Source: Bimuria novae-zelandiae CBS 107.79
Lineage: Eukaryota > Ascomycota > Dothideomycetes > Pleosporales > Didymosphaeriaceae
Direction: 5' to 3'
Length of the DNA: 51,471 nt
Assembly (NCBI GenBank): GCA_010015655.1
Contig: ML976656.1
Location: forward strand, 750,137-801,607
Shown: positions 1 through 11,330 of the stretch, piece after piece
Layout of the letters: every line of letters starts with the position of its first letter
Numbering within the stretch: position 1 is the stretch's first letter
Made by a program: the position numbers and the translations under genes
Notes under the pieces: generated by a model
Seen by the model: the letters and a program-made list of their open reading frames with translations, nothing else
What the model was told of the DNA's origin: nothing
The model's database searches: none

Positions 1-15
1 CTTATCGGTGATTCT

Positions 16-281
16 GGAAATACCTGCTCGACCCACTTAAGGCGTATTTCTCATCAGACTGCGCGTATTTTCTGTTCTGGTCTCCTTTTTTTCGCTTTTC
101 TCTCCACCACACAAGGAACTTTGGATAATAATATACTAAAAGTAGATAAAGGGCTTCTATAGAGTTATAAGTACCCCCCTTAAATTTTTTAGAAGATTTA
201 AGTTTTTTGCGTTCAAGAAAATACAAGAAAAGGAAGGATTGACGATGACTGGCTGGCTCTGTGGGTCGAGCAGGTATTTCC
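16..281. repeat. Terminal-inverted-repeat element (MITE-like)
   Basis: A perfect 21-bp inverted repeat lies at 16-36 and 261-281, with 224 bp between the arms. Beyond the perfect part both arms keep a weaker match (an ATTATCG-like block), so the true ends may lie outside the 21 bp and the left end may run off the window. The interior is AT-rich and has no convincing coding frame; a 74-codon minus-strand open frame there is lysine-rich and low complexity. This fits a small non-autonomous DNA element lying upstream of the broken HET gene. No target-site duplication was identified, so the superfamily is unknown. Confidence 0.5.
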
Positions 282-365
282 GAAACGATAATAGCGTGTG
301 GGGCGAGTACCTGCAGCTTTTCTCGCTACGCAGTGGTTCTCACTACGTAGTGGGGGATATTAAAC

Positions 366-1152
366 ATGGAAGTGGAGTCTGTCTTACCAACACGCATACT
401 CGATGTTCAAAACAACAGCGTTCACTATGTCCGGCTCTGTGAGACCCGCAAAAAACATGGTCGATATGCTGCACTGAGCCATTGCTGGGGTAACTCGAAG
501 CAGCTTACGACCACTCTAGCTAATCTCAACCAGCGACTCTATTGAGATCACACATATGCCAAAGACGTTCCAGGACGCTATCATCGTTACCCGTGAATTA
601 GGTCTACCATATCTTTGGATTGACTCGCTGTGCATAATCCAACAGAACAAGGAAGACTGGGAAGTTGAGTCGGCGAAGATGGCCGACTACTATGGGAACG
701 CCACAATCATGTTAGCAGCGGCCAACTCCACCGCTGACACCGAAGGATTCCTTCGCGAGCGCTCTTACGGAGAGGAGCGCTTGGAACCCGACGATCCCAT
801 GTACACTGTTTACGTAGACCAATGCTCTGTATTCGAATTCGATAACGACCTTGAGATGCGTCGCCTCTACCTCAAGAGGGTCGAGAATGCTGGACGGTCA
901 ATCTATTCCAGCAGCTCAGATCCAGTGCGCTCACAGCCGTTACAGCGCCGAGCTATTGGGCAAGCACGCATTGAGGCAATTGCACATGCATGGAACATAT
1001 CACGTGTCGGCGATAGAAATAAGGCTTTGCGCCTCATAAGACCGATTTTCGGAAGTTGTGAAGATTGCGGAGGTACATCTACCATAGAGCAGTTTTGTGT
1101 CTGGGTATCTGAACGAAACAGCTATCTTACAGTAGTAACAATATACAGATGA
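366..1152 (+). pseudogene. HET-domain protein, frameshifted and truncated
   Basis: The frame opening at ATG 366 encodes the start of a HET (heterokaryon incompatibility) domain: LPTRILDV, then VRLCETRKK and YAALSHCWG. It stops at TGA 543-545. The next HET block, MPKTFQDAI, then LGLPYLWIDSLCIIQ and MADYYGNATIMLAAA, lies in another frame from about 541 to 1152. The two frames meet exactly where the family alignment should continue, so a one-base shift near 540 separates them. After roughly residue 150 the expected aromatic 'FQER'-type block and the C-terminal region are not recognisable. HET proteins trigger cell death after fusion of incompatible hyphae. This copy looks non-functional; an assembly error could also create the single-base shift. 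Confidence 0.75.
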
Positions 1153-1277
1153 TACAAAATGTACACTCGATACTAATACAACTCTCCACCAGAACTTTGA
1201 CCAGCATGTTACCGCTCGGGCGTATAGAGATGGACTTATCCCTGGAGCTCTTTTTTTCTTTCTACGCATCATGCCCT

Positions 1278-1826
1278 TCACGCTTTCTGCGCTACCACCT
1301 CTTCCACGATTTTCTTCACGACGTCCGAATCCACTGGTCTTCCGCTGATCTTCCCCATGACCTTGCCCATAACTTGCCCCGCCTTGGCTCCCTGCATCCC
1401 TCCCACAGCCTCTTCCGCCATCGCCCTAATCTCGACCTCCTTGACCGTCTCAATCTGCGCCAGATACCCCTCCAAAATGCTTAACTGCCCCCTCTCCTTC
1501 TCCACCAGGTCTTCCCTCTTCGCCGCCTCGAACTCCTGGAGCGCACCCTGGGAAGCTTTTATCTGCTTAGAGAGCAGCGAGAAGAGCGCGGCGTCATTGG
1601 ATACAGGTTTCGGTGTCTTGGAGGCGTTTGTGATTTCGGCGAGGAGGGCGCGCAGGACGGTGAGGCGTGGTTTGTCTTTTGCGCGCATGGCTAACTTGAG
1701 CTCGGGCTGGAAGGTGGAAAGGACCGTGGGAGAGTCGGTGAAGAGTGGGCGGGTGGTGAGGAAGGTGCGGCGGAGGAGGGAATGGCGGAGGGACAGGGTT
1801 GCGCGGGCGAGGCGGAGGTGAGACAT
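1278..1826 (-). CDS. AIM41: Mitochondrial GatB/YqeY-domain protein (AIM41-like)
   Basis: This single-exon frame encodes 182 aa. Residues 1-35 are rich in Arg, Ser, Leu and Thr with almost no acidic residues, as in a mitochondrial presequence. The rest matches the YqeY/AIM41 family: LKLAMRAKDKPRLTVLRALLAEI, later a KASQGALQEFEAAKREDLVEKE helix, and the typical ending with GKVMGKISGRPVDSDVVKKIVEEV. YqeY resembles the tRNA-binding C-terminal part of the amidotransferase subunit GatB. Yeast AIM41 is mitochondrial and its exact role is unsettled. The gene is divergent from NUP170 across about 480 bp. The start is the ATG that opens the presequence. Confidence 0.9.
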   Translation of the reverse strand: MSHLRLARATLSLRHSLLRRTFLTTRPLFTDSPTVLSTFQPELKLAMRAKDKPRLTVLRALLAEITNASKTPKPVSNDAALFSLLSKQIKASQGALQEFEAAKREDLVEKERGQLSILEGYLAQIETVKEVEIRAMAEEAVGGMQGAKAGQVMGKVMGKISGRPVDSDVVKKIVEEVVAQKA

Positions 1827-2304
1827 TGTGGTGTGCGTGGTCGCGGAGGTTGTTCAAATGCGATGGCTGGTAGGAGTGGAAGGAACGGCGGTCGCGGCTG
1901 CGGTTTGGGAAGGAGCGAAGGGCGAAGGGGAGCACAATTCCAGCGTAAAGCCTGTTCGAATGAATGTACCAATCGGTGCCTTTGGCAGGGTGACGGGAAC
2001 TTTTTGGCTGACTAAGGCCAAATTCTGCGCTAATGAATCGAGCTGTGCATTGCTGCTTGCGCTTGTATCGGTGCTTGGCGATGTTTTCTTGAACCAAAGC
2101 TCACCGCGAGCTCCACACGGCCGCAATTGTTTCCTGTCGCGCTTTATTTCTTTCTCAGTCGGAGCGCATTCCTTCTAGTTGCACCCCTCGGCACTTTTCG
2201 CGCTGAGCTAATGTTTGCGACCCGCGGCGCGTAACTCAACCTCCGTCCATACCTTCCATAACATCGACTGCTCGCGCGGAGCTCCCCCGCCGCCCACCGC
2301 AGCC
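1827..2304. promoter_or_regulatory. Shared divergent promoter region AIM41/NUP170
   Basis: This 478-bp gap separates two divergent starts and must hold both promoters and 5' leaders. No TATA box or recognisable operator stands out. The NUP170 side ends in a C-rich leader directly before ATG 2305. Confidence 0.5.
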
Positions 2305-5300
2305 ATGAACATGCCGCCAGCGACACCCCAGCGGCCAGGGCCCGGCGCATACATCAACACACCCGCCCGACCGCCGCCCTTTCAGATGGGAGCCCTGCAG
2401 CCGCAGCAGCAGCAGCAGGCTCCCGCGCCCGCGCCGGTTCCAACCCAGATACAACGCGCTGCCGACGCCATCAATCGCATGCTCCAGGTCGACAATCGGT
2501 ACCCGGGGCTTGAGATGTACACGCCGCGTAAGACAGTCTGGGAGAAGAGGAAGATTCATATCAGCTAACGCGGAGACACAGAGGGCTCCTCGGGTGAGTA
2601 CGACTTACCCACGAACCAGGCATGGGCGCCTTTCCAGAAGCTGCGCTCGTACGAACACCCCGAGGGCATGTACGATCAGGTCAACGAGATGCAGATGAGC
2701 GTGGACATGGGCCTGTTCGCCGAGATCAACCACGCCTACGTCGCCGTCGACAATCAACTGTACCTGTGGGACTACACAGCCCAGCGCCCCGAATTGATTG
2801 GCTTTGAAGAACTACGGGACAACATCACGTGCGTAAAACTGGTCAAACCACGGGCAAAGGTCTTTGTCGACACCATCTCGTGGCTCTTGGTCATTGCCAC
2901 GACGACGGAGATGGTGCTTATTGCGGTGGAAACCAAAAGTGGGCCTGAAGGTGTTCACGAGGTGACTCTGTACCGCACAGGCATGTCCGCATCAGTGCGA
3001 CGCACAAACGTCACTGCGATTGCGGGTTCAGCCAAGACTGGGCGCATCTTCTTCACAGAAGCCGATACGGAAGATGTCTACGAGCTGTGTTATCAACAGG
3101 AGGAGAAGTGGTTTTCGAATCGCTGCAGCACGAAAAACCATGTCGCTTCGTCGGTTGGTTATCTCCCGAGCATATCGTTTGGCAAGCGTTCAGCGCCAGT
3201 GGGCGTCACACAGGTGGTGATTGACGACAGTCGGAATTTGCTCTATACGCTCTCTACGAACAGCACCGTCAAGGTCTACCACATGCGCACCGCGACGACG
3301 CTGGAGAACGTCATAAAGCGCGACCTCAGAACCATCAAGAACATGATGAGCCACTACATTGGCTTCCAGGTTCCGGTTTTAGAAAACCTCAAGATTGTGG
3401 GCATAGACCCAATTAGCGCTTCTGAAGCCGATAATGTGTCGCTTATGATTACCTCTTCCACGGGCGTTCGGATCTACATGAGTGCGACTTCCGGCGGATA
3501 TGGCCCTGCACGAGCACCAACCGACATGGCAGTGAGGCACATACGCTTCCCACCTCAATCCCTTGATCCATCAGCAGCCCCACCACCGAACACTACGAAT
3601 ACTCAAATGCAAGCGTACCAACGCGGGACCTCACTGGGTACTGACTCGAAGGCCCTTACAAAGACCCTGGCTACGTTTCGGTACGCACCTGGGACATTCC
3701 TTTGTGCTGTCGAGAAGAACCCGACCAACACTAACCACGACCTCTTCTTATCCTCTGCGCACACAGGCCAATTACTCGGAGGGGGTGACTTTCATTTCAC
3801 AGAGACTGCGCAAAACATTACACTCAGGGGCAAGCTACAGGATGCTGGTCTGGTCACCCCGCCCTTCTTCGACAAGACTTCAGGCAACGAGTTCGCCGTG
3901 CAATTCGACGCACCTGCTGCTGAGTACGCCATTATGACACATTACGGAATCGAAACCGTGCGGAGACGGAGGTTGGTAGACACATTTGCGGCCATCATTA
4001 GGTATGGTGGCGGCAACGAGAGTGTCTCGGAGGATATACGTCGGTTTGCAAAACATTACGGCCTGACTGAGACCGCTTCTACGGCTCTCGCCGTGGCATG
4101 TGGGCAAGGCGCGGACGTCGGTGCAGACTCACGAATCGTCTCAATAACCGATCCTGAAATCGTCGAGGTTGCAAGAAAAGCGTTCATCGATTATGGAGGC
4201 AAGCCTCAAATCGATGAGAGTGCCACCGTGGAAGGTTTGAGCGTAGATAGTGTGCGGCCCTCGCAACGCCACGATGGTATTGCGCTCTACGTTGCTCGGT
4301 TGGTACGTTCTATCTGGGATACGCCCATCATCAAAGAAACCGTAAAACCTACTGGTCCCGTACTGGAGCCCTACCACGACGTGGCCAAACTTCAGGCCAT
4401 ACAAACCGCCCTTCTAGCTTTGCAACGATTTCTCGATGAGAACAAAACTTTCATCGACGGGCTGGCGGGACCCGAAGCGTTAGGACGAGCAAGTTCTAGG
4501 CGGGAAGAGGTGGAGCTTCAGGGCGAGAATCGGGCACTGACAAGTCTGCTTCAGATGATTAAGAATATTGCGGAAGGCATCGCTTTCAGCCTGGTGCTAT
4601 TCGAGGAGCGGTTAGAAGATATCTTACTCTTCTTGTCCCCAGACACGCGCGTCGATGTGAGGAAACTCACATTCCACGCGCTCTTTGCGACAAGCGAGGG
4701 TAGAGATCTGGCCAAAGAACTCGTCAAAGCAATCGTCAATCACAACATCGCCAAGGGGTCGAATGTGGAAACCGTTGCGGAAGCCCTGCGAAGAAAGTGC
4801 GGTAGCTTCTGTAGTTCAGATGATGTAGTCATCTTCAAGGCATCGGAAAACTTGAAAAAGGCGGCTGATTTGGGGGCGAACGCTGAACGCGGACGAATCC
4901 AGCTGAACGACAGCCTGCGACTGTTTCTGCAAGTCGCCAAGAGCCTAACAATGGAAAACCTGGCGGAAGCGGTGTACAAGTACATTCAGTTGGAGTTTTA
5001 TGCGGGTAAGGAAGTCGTGGATGCATTGTAAACTTGGCTAATGAAGATGTAGGGGCTATTCGTCTTGCCCTCAAAGTCGCCGATGAGCGCGATCGTGGTA
5101 ACCGCGCTCTATCTTGGATCAAGGATAACCAGCCAGACGGCGACGCACGCCAACACCCGTACATCCAGCGCACAAACTGCTACAGGTTGATATTCAACGT
5201 AATAGAAGCAGTGGACAAAACGTTCGGTACACAAGGCAACGTTCAGCAGGAGGGTGCGATATCGCAAATTGGGCGTCGCAAGCAAGAAGCCTACCAGGTG

Positions 5301-6558
5301 ATCAACGACTCGGACGATGAAGTCTTCCAAAGGTTTCTCTATGACTGGTACATGGAAAAGGGATGGGCGGACCGTCTGTTGGAGATCGAAAGCCCATACG
5401 TTGTTGAGTATCTCAAACAGAGCTCCGAGAACAACCAGGCCCATGCGGATCTCTTGTGGAAGTACTACGCACATCACAACGATTATCTCGGCGCTGCGGA
5501 AGTGCAGTTTCAGCTTGCCAAGAAAAAAGAGTTTGATCTATCGCTCGAGCAGCGTATAGAGTACCTCTCGCGCGCAAAAGCAAATGCTTCGACTCGCATA
5601 GCTGGCTTCTCTGACAGCGGCATGCGTAGTCGACAAACACGGCAAGAGCTGCTACGAAACATTAGCGACCATCTCGACGTGGCGAACATCCAAGACGACC
5701 TTGTCCAGAAGATCCAAGCGGACCCTCGATTCCAAAGCCTTTCTGAAGAGCGTAAACAGGAAATGCTCTCGGAACTGAACAAGACCGTCAGAACTGTGGA
5801 CGACGTAGGTGATGAACGCTTCCATGTATCGCAAGAGAGACTAACACGATTTCCAGCTTTTCAACATCTACACGGATCAGGCCGGCTATTACGACATCAG
5901 CCTGCTCCTCTTCCACCAAGCCGACCTCCGTGACATGTCGACGATCCGCACGACATGGGCAAACTTCATCGAGCAGACGCACAACGACGCCGTCGACCAG
6001 GGCAAAACCTCGCCGTGGGAATCCGTCGCCATCGAAACCGAGACGCTCGGCCGTCGCGTCGGCGCCAACCAGAACATGTTCCCCGTCACCGACGTCTTCC
6101 AGCTCCTCCTGCAGTACGACGTGCAAAAGTACCGCCGCGTCAACGACGCAACCGGCAATCTTGAGCCCGAACCTAATACCCCTAACGCCAACAACCCCGA
6201 CGCTACCAACCCCATCGCCTGGCCGATAGATATCTTCGTCCGCCTCAACGCGCCGCTCGAGAACCTCGTTAGCGTGCTAGAGGCCATGTGGTACGCGCGT
6301 AGCGTGCCGTACAACTCGCGCGCCGGCCGCAAGTTACTCGCGAAATGGCTCGTCTGCGTCGTCGAGAAGTGGTGGGAAACGACAAGGCGGTCTGGCGAGC
6401 CGTTTGGCGGGACGGAGAACACGCTTGGCTTGAGCGATGTGTTGAGGGTGGTTATGGAGGCGGGCGACTTTGAGGCGCCTGGGGGGACGGCGGAGGATGC
6501 GCTGTGGATGGAGAAACTGAGGGTCGTGAGGGAGAAGGTGGAGGAGGTGTTGAGGTGA
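2305..6558 (+). CDS. NUP170: Nucleoporin Nup170/Nup155 family, inner ring of the nuclear pore
   Basis: Four exons are inferred: 2305-2527, 2582-5005, 5053-5804 and 5857-6558. The introns are 54, 47 and 52 nt with GTAAGA, GTAAGG and GTAGGT donors, and joining them keeps one frame of 1366 aa, close to the family norm of 1390-1500. The N-terminus is Pro/Gln-rich. A block with QAWAPFQKLRSYEHPEGM and VNEMQMSVDMGLFAEINHAYVAVDN opens the beta-propeller domain. The C-terminal half is an alpha-solenoid, with landmarks DRGNRALSWIKDN, WYMEKGWADRLLEIESPYV and QAGYYDISLLLFHQADLRD. The protein scaffolds the inner pore ring and contacts membrane nucleoporins. Splice joints were chosen because each restores a family motif, for example LEFYAG/AIRLALKVA and VRTVDD/LFNIYTDQAG. 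Confidence 0.95.
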
Positions 6559-7883
6559 AAGGGACCCCTGCCCGGGTTTGATGGGCATGAATTTGTGAGG
6601 ATGGGTTTTGAGTGCTTTGGCAATGAAGTTGCATTGAGTGTTCCGGAACTTCCAGCGCATGGCGTTTGGATTGGTGGATGGGTGGCGTTTGAGGTGTACA
6701 TGTAGTCTTCTGTCTGGGAAGCGAGAAAATGCGTTTTTTAGGAAGGTGATGCGTGTCGCAGATAGTCTGGATCGATAGGAGAGGAGAAGATATGGTGGGG
6801 AATCCAGCTTTGTCGAGTCGTACGATCCCTGTGCTACGAATCTTTCACACTGATGAGCGCGGAAAATGTGCGTTTCGAGCCGCGCTGAGGCAACCTTGAT
6901 CAAAATAGTGAGATGAGTGATTTGAGGGGTTGAGGGGTTGATGTGAGGCCTGGACCGCGTGGCCGTGGAAGATTTCCTGTTGTTTTGGCTAATAATTGTG
7001 GTGCTGTTAAGGACGGCTAACAGTTGTGCTCAAGGTAGAGTAGGATGCAGTTATAAGCGTGTTACCAATAGGCAAAGGGATCGGGTCAGTTTAGAGGTAG
7101 GGCTTCCCTACCATTGTCAAAGGAGCGATACACCCGGACTGTGTTCTCTAACTACTCATAGAATTTACCGCTGCAATAGGGTCTTAGTAATAATAAACAG
7201 GGCTGCCGAGTGTGTCAAGTGGGATAATAACCTGATAGTTTGAACAGGTGGAAGAAGCATGTGAAATACGTGCATCTAGGGGTAGTAGGTACTGTAATGC
7301 GAGGATGTTAAGTAGGTTAAGGGAATAGGTAGAAGAGAGATGTAGAATGAATGTATGTTAGGATAGAGAGGTAGCTAGTTAGTTTGTGAGAGGGAAGCGC
7401 AGAGGTGTGGGTGTAGATTTTTAGGTTGGATAGTAGGGTTAGGGGGCTGGACGGGTGGACATTATAGCGAGGTGGGTGGCTTGCGAGGGTGGTTGTGGTT
7501 TTTCAACTTTTAGAGTGATCCGTATATGGATGGTTGCTAGGCTGCGTTTGTACACCTGTACGGAAATGTAGGCATGCGTCTTATTATTGAGACATGAGGT
7601 GTTCTAGGGAGACATAATTTCTCGTTTGCAAAGGGGATGGTCGATGTGATGTGAGCATTATGAGAGAAGAAAGATAGTTATATTAAACGCGCATAGTAAT
7701 GTGATATTACGCATTTCGTAATAAAACTCACGTCTAGATTTCCTTTGGGGAGTGTTAACGCAGTGGGGGAGCTAAGTTAGGTGTATACGTAGTAAATAAA
7801 AGCCAAGTAAAAGGCCACTAGAAGGACAAGTGTGTATTCAAACAGCTGCTTGATATTACATGTACGCACATTATGCAGGATGC
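6559..7883. other. Intergenic, 1.3 kb, no gene recognised
   Basis: The segment lies between the NUP170 stop and the F-box stop, so the two genes converge here. Open frames are short and have no family motifs. From about 7261 to 7500 the plus strand is strongly depleted in C (about 14 of 240 by hand count) and rich in G, A and T, with many GTAG, TAGG and GAGAG words. From about 7560 it becomes AT-rich. Confidence 0.6.
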
Positions 7884-9509
7884 TCACTCAAGGAGCTCGA
7901 CACCAGACGACTCTACATCTGACGACAAATGCTTTCTCAGAACCTTATTGACATCATAATATAGAATCTCGCAGCTGATACCTTGCTCCCTACAAAGCTT
8001 TTTAAAAAGGTTTCTCTGCTCAGGACGCAAAAGGAATCCCTCGTTCTCTCCATCTGCCCTTTCGAAATCAACCACGAGCTCAGAGAGGTGCGGTGTAGCT
8101 GTTTTCCAGAGCGGCTCCGTGTCCGCAATGAAGCTAATCTCGGGTAGCCGAGCTGCTTGGTCCCACCATTCTTTATGTTTCTTTTCCCCGGTGATGAACT
8201 TTCGGAGGAGCCGCAGCAAATGGATGTCGGTCCAAAGGAAGGCCATGAAGTTCCACATGTCGTCGGTAATGACGAGACGCTGGAGGTTCGGAGGGAGGAT
8301 GTTCGCGAGGGACGACGGGTCGAATGCGTGCACTTGGCCGTAGAGCGCGGGGAGCGAGGCCTTCAGGGTGAGGAGAGCATCAAATTCGCGTAGAGAACCG
8401 AGAGCGCCGCGGCAGACCACGCCCATGTCTTCGGCAGGGGTATCAAATTCATCGTCGTCAACACCGTAGTCATCCCCGAACACGTCCAATTTTATAGTTA
8501 GGTGTTTGAGTGTCCGGCGTACACGTTCTAAAGCCTGCCGCAATGTATCAAGGCAAATCGGCGCTTTGGATGCTGGTGTGAACAGATCATAGTCCAGTGT
8601 GGTGAGATTAGGTGTGACTTGAAGAAGAAGATCTAGGGTGGCTGGGAGTGCAGGTGAGCGACAGATTCTTAGCGTCGTTAGCCAGAGAGCCAGTGGTGCC
8701 TGTGGAAACGGCCAGACTGTGTGTCTTCCAGAGTCCTTTTGGAGGCCCTCGGAGGCGTCCACATTCGGAAACAATGTAATGTCCAGGGTTTTCACGGCCG
8801 GTAGGTAAAACAGCGCTAGGAAGGTATCTGTTGGTACTGGCAGATTTGTGGCGTATTGTTCCGTCACGTGGAAAAGTGCCTCTTTCTCAAGTGGACCATA
8901 GCCTTGGGTGATTGTTACTTGAGTCAGCTTCTCGAACCAGGATTGCTTCCCCCAAGGCCCAAGGGTTCGGTAGAGTGTGCTTCTAAGCATAGCTGGAAGC
9001 CGATAGTTGTTCATGAGTAGTTGGATGTCCATTTGTAAAGATTCCAAGCGTGTGCAGTAGGAGATCAAGACGGCGATTCCCGCATTCAGATTGCCCTCCC
9101 GCGTCGTTGTGTCGTCGCATTCACCCTTCTCTTCGCATGGACAAGCCTCCAACGCTTTCTCAAACATCTCCCAATCCGGTGCCGGGATGCGATGCGTATG
9201 CCCTGGAAGCAAAATATCCCCGTTGAAACCGGGTGCTCGAAATCCACGGTAGTTAACAGCCTGCAGTGTCAGATCCTTTATATTCTTTCCCAGTGCAGGG
9301 GTTTCGAGAATGCTCCGAAGCAATGCAGTGATCGCCGGACCATCAGCGGCTTTCGCGTCCCATGTGAATTCGATTCTGCGAAACATTGCTGGCAATGCGA
9401 CCACGCGGAGGCTTTTGCAGGTCTTGGAAAGATTATTCAGATCGCGGGGAGAGAGTTCCAGGATGATAGCTTCTTTGAGCTCAACGGGTAGTTCTTCGCA
9501 GGACGCCAT
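7884..9509 (-). CDS. F-box protein with leucine-rich C-terminus
   Basis: A single-exon frame of 541 aa starts at ATG 9509. Residues 5-45 form an F-box: LPVELKEAIILEL, then LSPRDLNNLSKTCKSLR and a P-MFRRIEF tail. The F-box binds Skp1 and places the protein in an SCF ubiquitin ligase as the substrate adaptor. The remainder has irregular leucine-rich stretches (TLDITLFPNVD, LTTLRICRSPALPATLDLLL, LKHLTIKLDVFGDD) of the kind seen in fungal F-box proteins of unknown target. No frameshift or internal stop occurs. The target cannot be inferred from sequence. Confidence 0.8.
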   Translation of the reverse strand: MASCEELPVELKEAIILELSPRDLNNLSKTCKSLRVVALPAMFRRIEFTWDAKAADGPAITALLRSILETPALGKNIKDLTLQAVNYRGFRAPGFNGDILLPGHTHRIPAPDWEMFEKALEACPCEEKGECDDTTTREGNLNAGIAVLISYCTRLESLQMDIQLLMNNYRLPAMLRSTLYRTLGPWGKQSWFEKLTQVTITQGYGPLEKEALFHVTEQYATNLPVPTDTFLALFYLPAVKTLDITLFPNVDASEGLQKDSGRHTVWPFPQAPLALWLTTLRICRSPALPATLDLLLQVTPNLTTLDYDLFTPASKAPICLDTLRQALERVRRTLKHLTIKLDVFGDDYGVDDDEFDTPAEDMGVVCRGALGSLREFDALLTLKASLPALYGQVHAFDPSSLANILPPNLQRLVITDDMWNFMAFLWTDIHLLRLLRKFITGEKKHKEWWDQAARLPEISFIADTEPLWKTATPHLSELVVDFERADGENEGFLLRPEQRNLFKKLCREQGISCEILYYDVNKVLRKHLSSDVESSGVELLE

Positions 9510-11330
9510 TTTCTACACCTTTTCTCTGCAAAGAGCGCTAGCCTGACGGGAAACACCTGTCGATACTGAACAAAAAAGAATAGGCACAGTGATCGAAATC
9601 GTTCATCCTAAGGCGGCACCGGGAACCGAAACGTTTGACGCAGCGTACACGCAGGCTTTGGCGGATCTGAAACACTGCTGCCTATACGGGGAGGGTCAAA
9701 GGAGACTACGAAGGAGCTCGTTTTTATTCATGTGTCGGGCTAGCAGCTTTTTCTACTGAGCGCGCCAAATCGCTGGGCCAACCCATGCGCTCCAAGGACG
9801 ACCCGGTCAACATAGGAGCGGGGAATATAATTAATGTCGATGACTTGCTGACTCAACGTCGATCCTGCGAGCTTCGAATTCGAGGGAACCATCGCAGCTT
9901 CATGGAGACATCGCTGTTGGACATTCATAAGGAATGCATTCTCAGATAATCAGATAATTCCATCGCGCCGCTCGGGACCGAGCTGTCGGTAGCGTCGACC
10001 CGCAATCACATTGAGCGGTATGCGCGCCAGATCACTCTTTCGAAATAAACAATATCAAAGTCGTCAAGATCGGTACGAACTTTCCTATATCTACGAGAAT
10101 GACATAGGAGCCATTCTTATTTCCTCTTCCGTCCAAGCTAATGTCGCTGGATAACACTTTATCTTAGTTTATGTAGTAGAGAAGCCGCACAGTATTAACT
10201 AGACAAGGCAGAAAATCGATGCCAAATTTTAGTTTGCCGCATGGCAAGAGTGATTCCCAAAGCGAGTGATCCCTGCAGGTAAGTACGTTGGGAGAAACGA
10301 GCCCGAGGTTACGGGTCGTGCTTTCGGCTGAAAGAGGAGAAGTGCCAGGTCTACTTCGCAATCTACTGCCTTTTAACAAAGCGTACACTTAAACCCTTAC
10401 AGACTCTCGGCACGCCTTCACACATGGGCAATATTTTTAATCGGACAGTTGCTTGCTGACAGATGCAGGTGCACTGAACTTCCTCGCATCAAATCTCGCA
10501 CGAACCGGGCCCGGGGTTTCTGTATGATATACGTACGAGTACGCAAATGGAGATTGTTTCAAAGCGACCCGCTCTGGCCGACTCACCGGTCAGTCAGTCA
10601 CACTAACCTTCTTGACGGACGTATCGCTTGGCAATACTTGGTATTCACAGTGGTGATGCGATTCCACCCTTGTACTTGGGCGGTTCGAGATTTGGCTACT
10701 TTCGAATTTGCGCCGCTAAAGGTCACGCAGCCCACCTTGCGATTTCCACTGAGCATGACAGAAGTTCGGTGGCTCTTCAAGAGCAAACATCGCGATTATG
10801 TTATCGCACGGCGTCAGCCTTGCAACGTCCGCTTGACACTCATGGAGCTACCTGCGCTGTGATGACTTTAGGCCGCAACTCCGTTCGAAATATGTGTATC
10901 TCATCGCCCCCAAATGACCCCGGTCGCGTGGCAGTGTACCTCGCTAGAACGAGGCTTAGGGCTACCTCTGCAAGGCGAGTTTATACATCGTCCGGCGTCC
11001 GCGCCCATTGTGGTACTGGAATGGCCACCTGGATAACGCCCATTGCTTTGTCCGTTGTTTCGGCTTCATGTGCCTATGCAAGCTGACAGTACAAAGCCAC
11101 AGTGGTTATCAAAGATTCGATACTCTTGCTACATACAGTATTATTTACACTCGCCGAACACACGCGCTTCCTCAATGTATATCTAGCATTGCATTTATTG
11201 CTTGATTCTCCTCCACGCGCGTACGGTCATGGTGCAACACGATCAAAACTAATTTGAGCTCCGCGCTATGTTGAACAATAGCGAACAACAGAGTCCGGTT
11301 GGTATGGACGGAACAGTATAAACTTCGACG
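9510..11330. other. Intergenic, 1.8 kb, with one dispersed repeat
   Basis: No gene is recognised. Overlapping open frames at 10449-10862 and 10628-11086 have no motif or sensible composition. The segment contains one copy of a repeat that recurs near the right window edge (see 9707). Confidence 0.5.
9707..9728. repeat. Dispersed repeat, copy 1
   Basis: A 22-bp stretch beginning TACGAAGGAGCTCG and ending in TTTTTATT is identical to 51327-51348. Similarity continues more weakly for about 60 bp after it in both copies, through a GAGCGCGC/TAGCGCGC block and a GGGCCAACC/GGCCCACCAAC block. Two related copies 41.6 kb apart suggest the end of a mobile element or a solo relic. The family is not recognised. 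Confidence 0.55.

Noticed and set aside
1357..1821. A 154-codon plus-strand open frame opposite AIM41
   Set aside because: It is the antisense shadow of AIM41, with no motif; the minus strand carries a full protein family.
7400..7450. Telomere-like GGGTTAGGG words
   Set aside because: Only single imperfect matches within a G-rich stretch, no array.
10449..11086. Two overlapping open frames in the 10.4-11.1 kb gap
   Set aside because: No homology pattern, overlapping each other, ordinary for GC-balanced random DNA.
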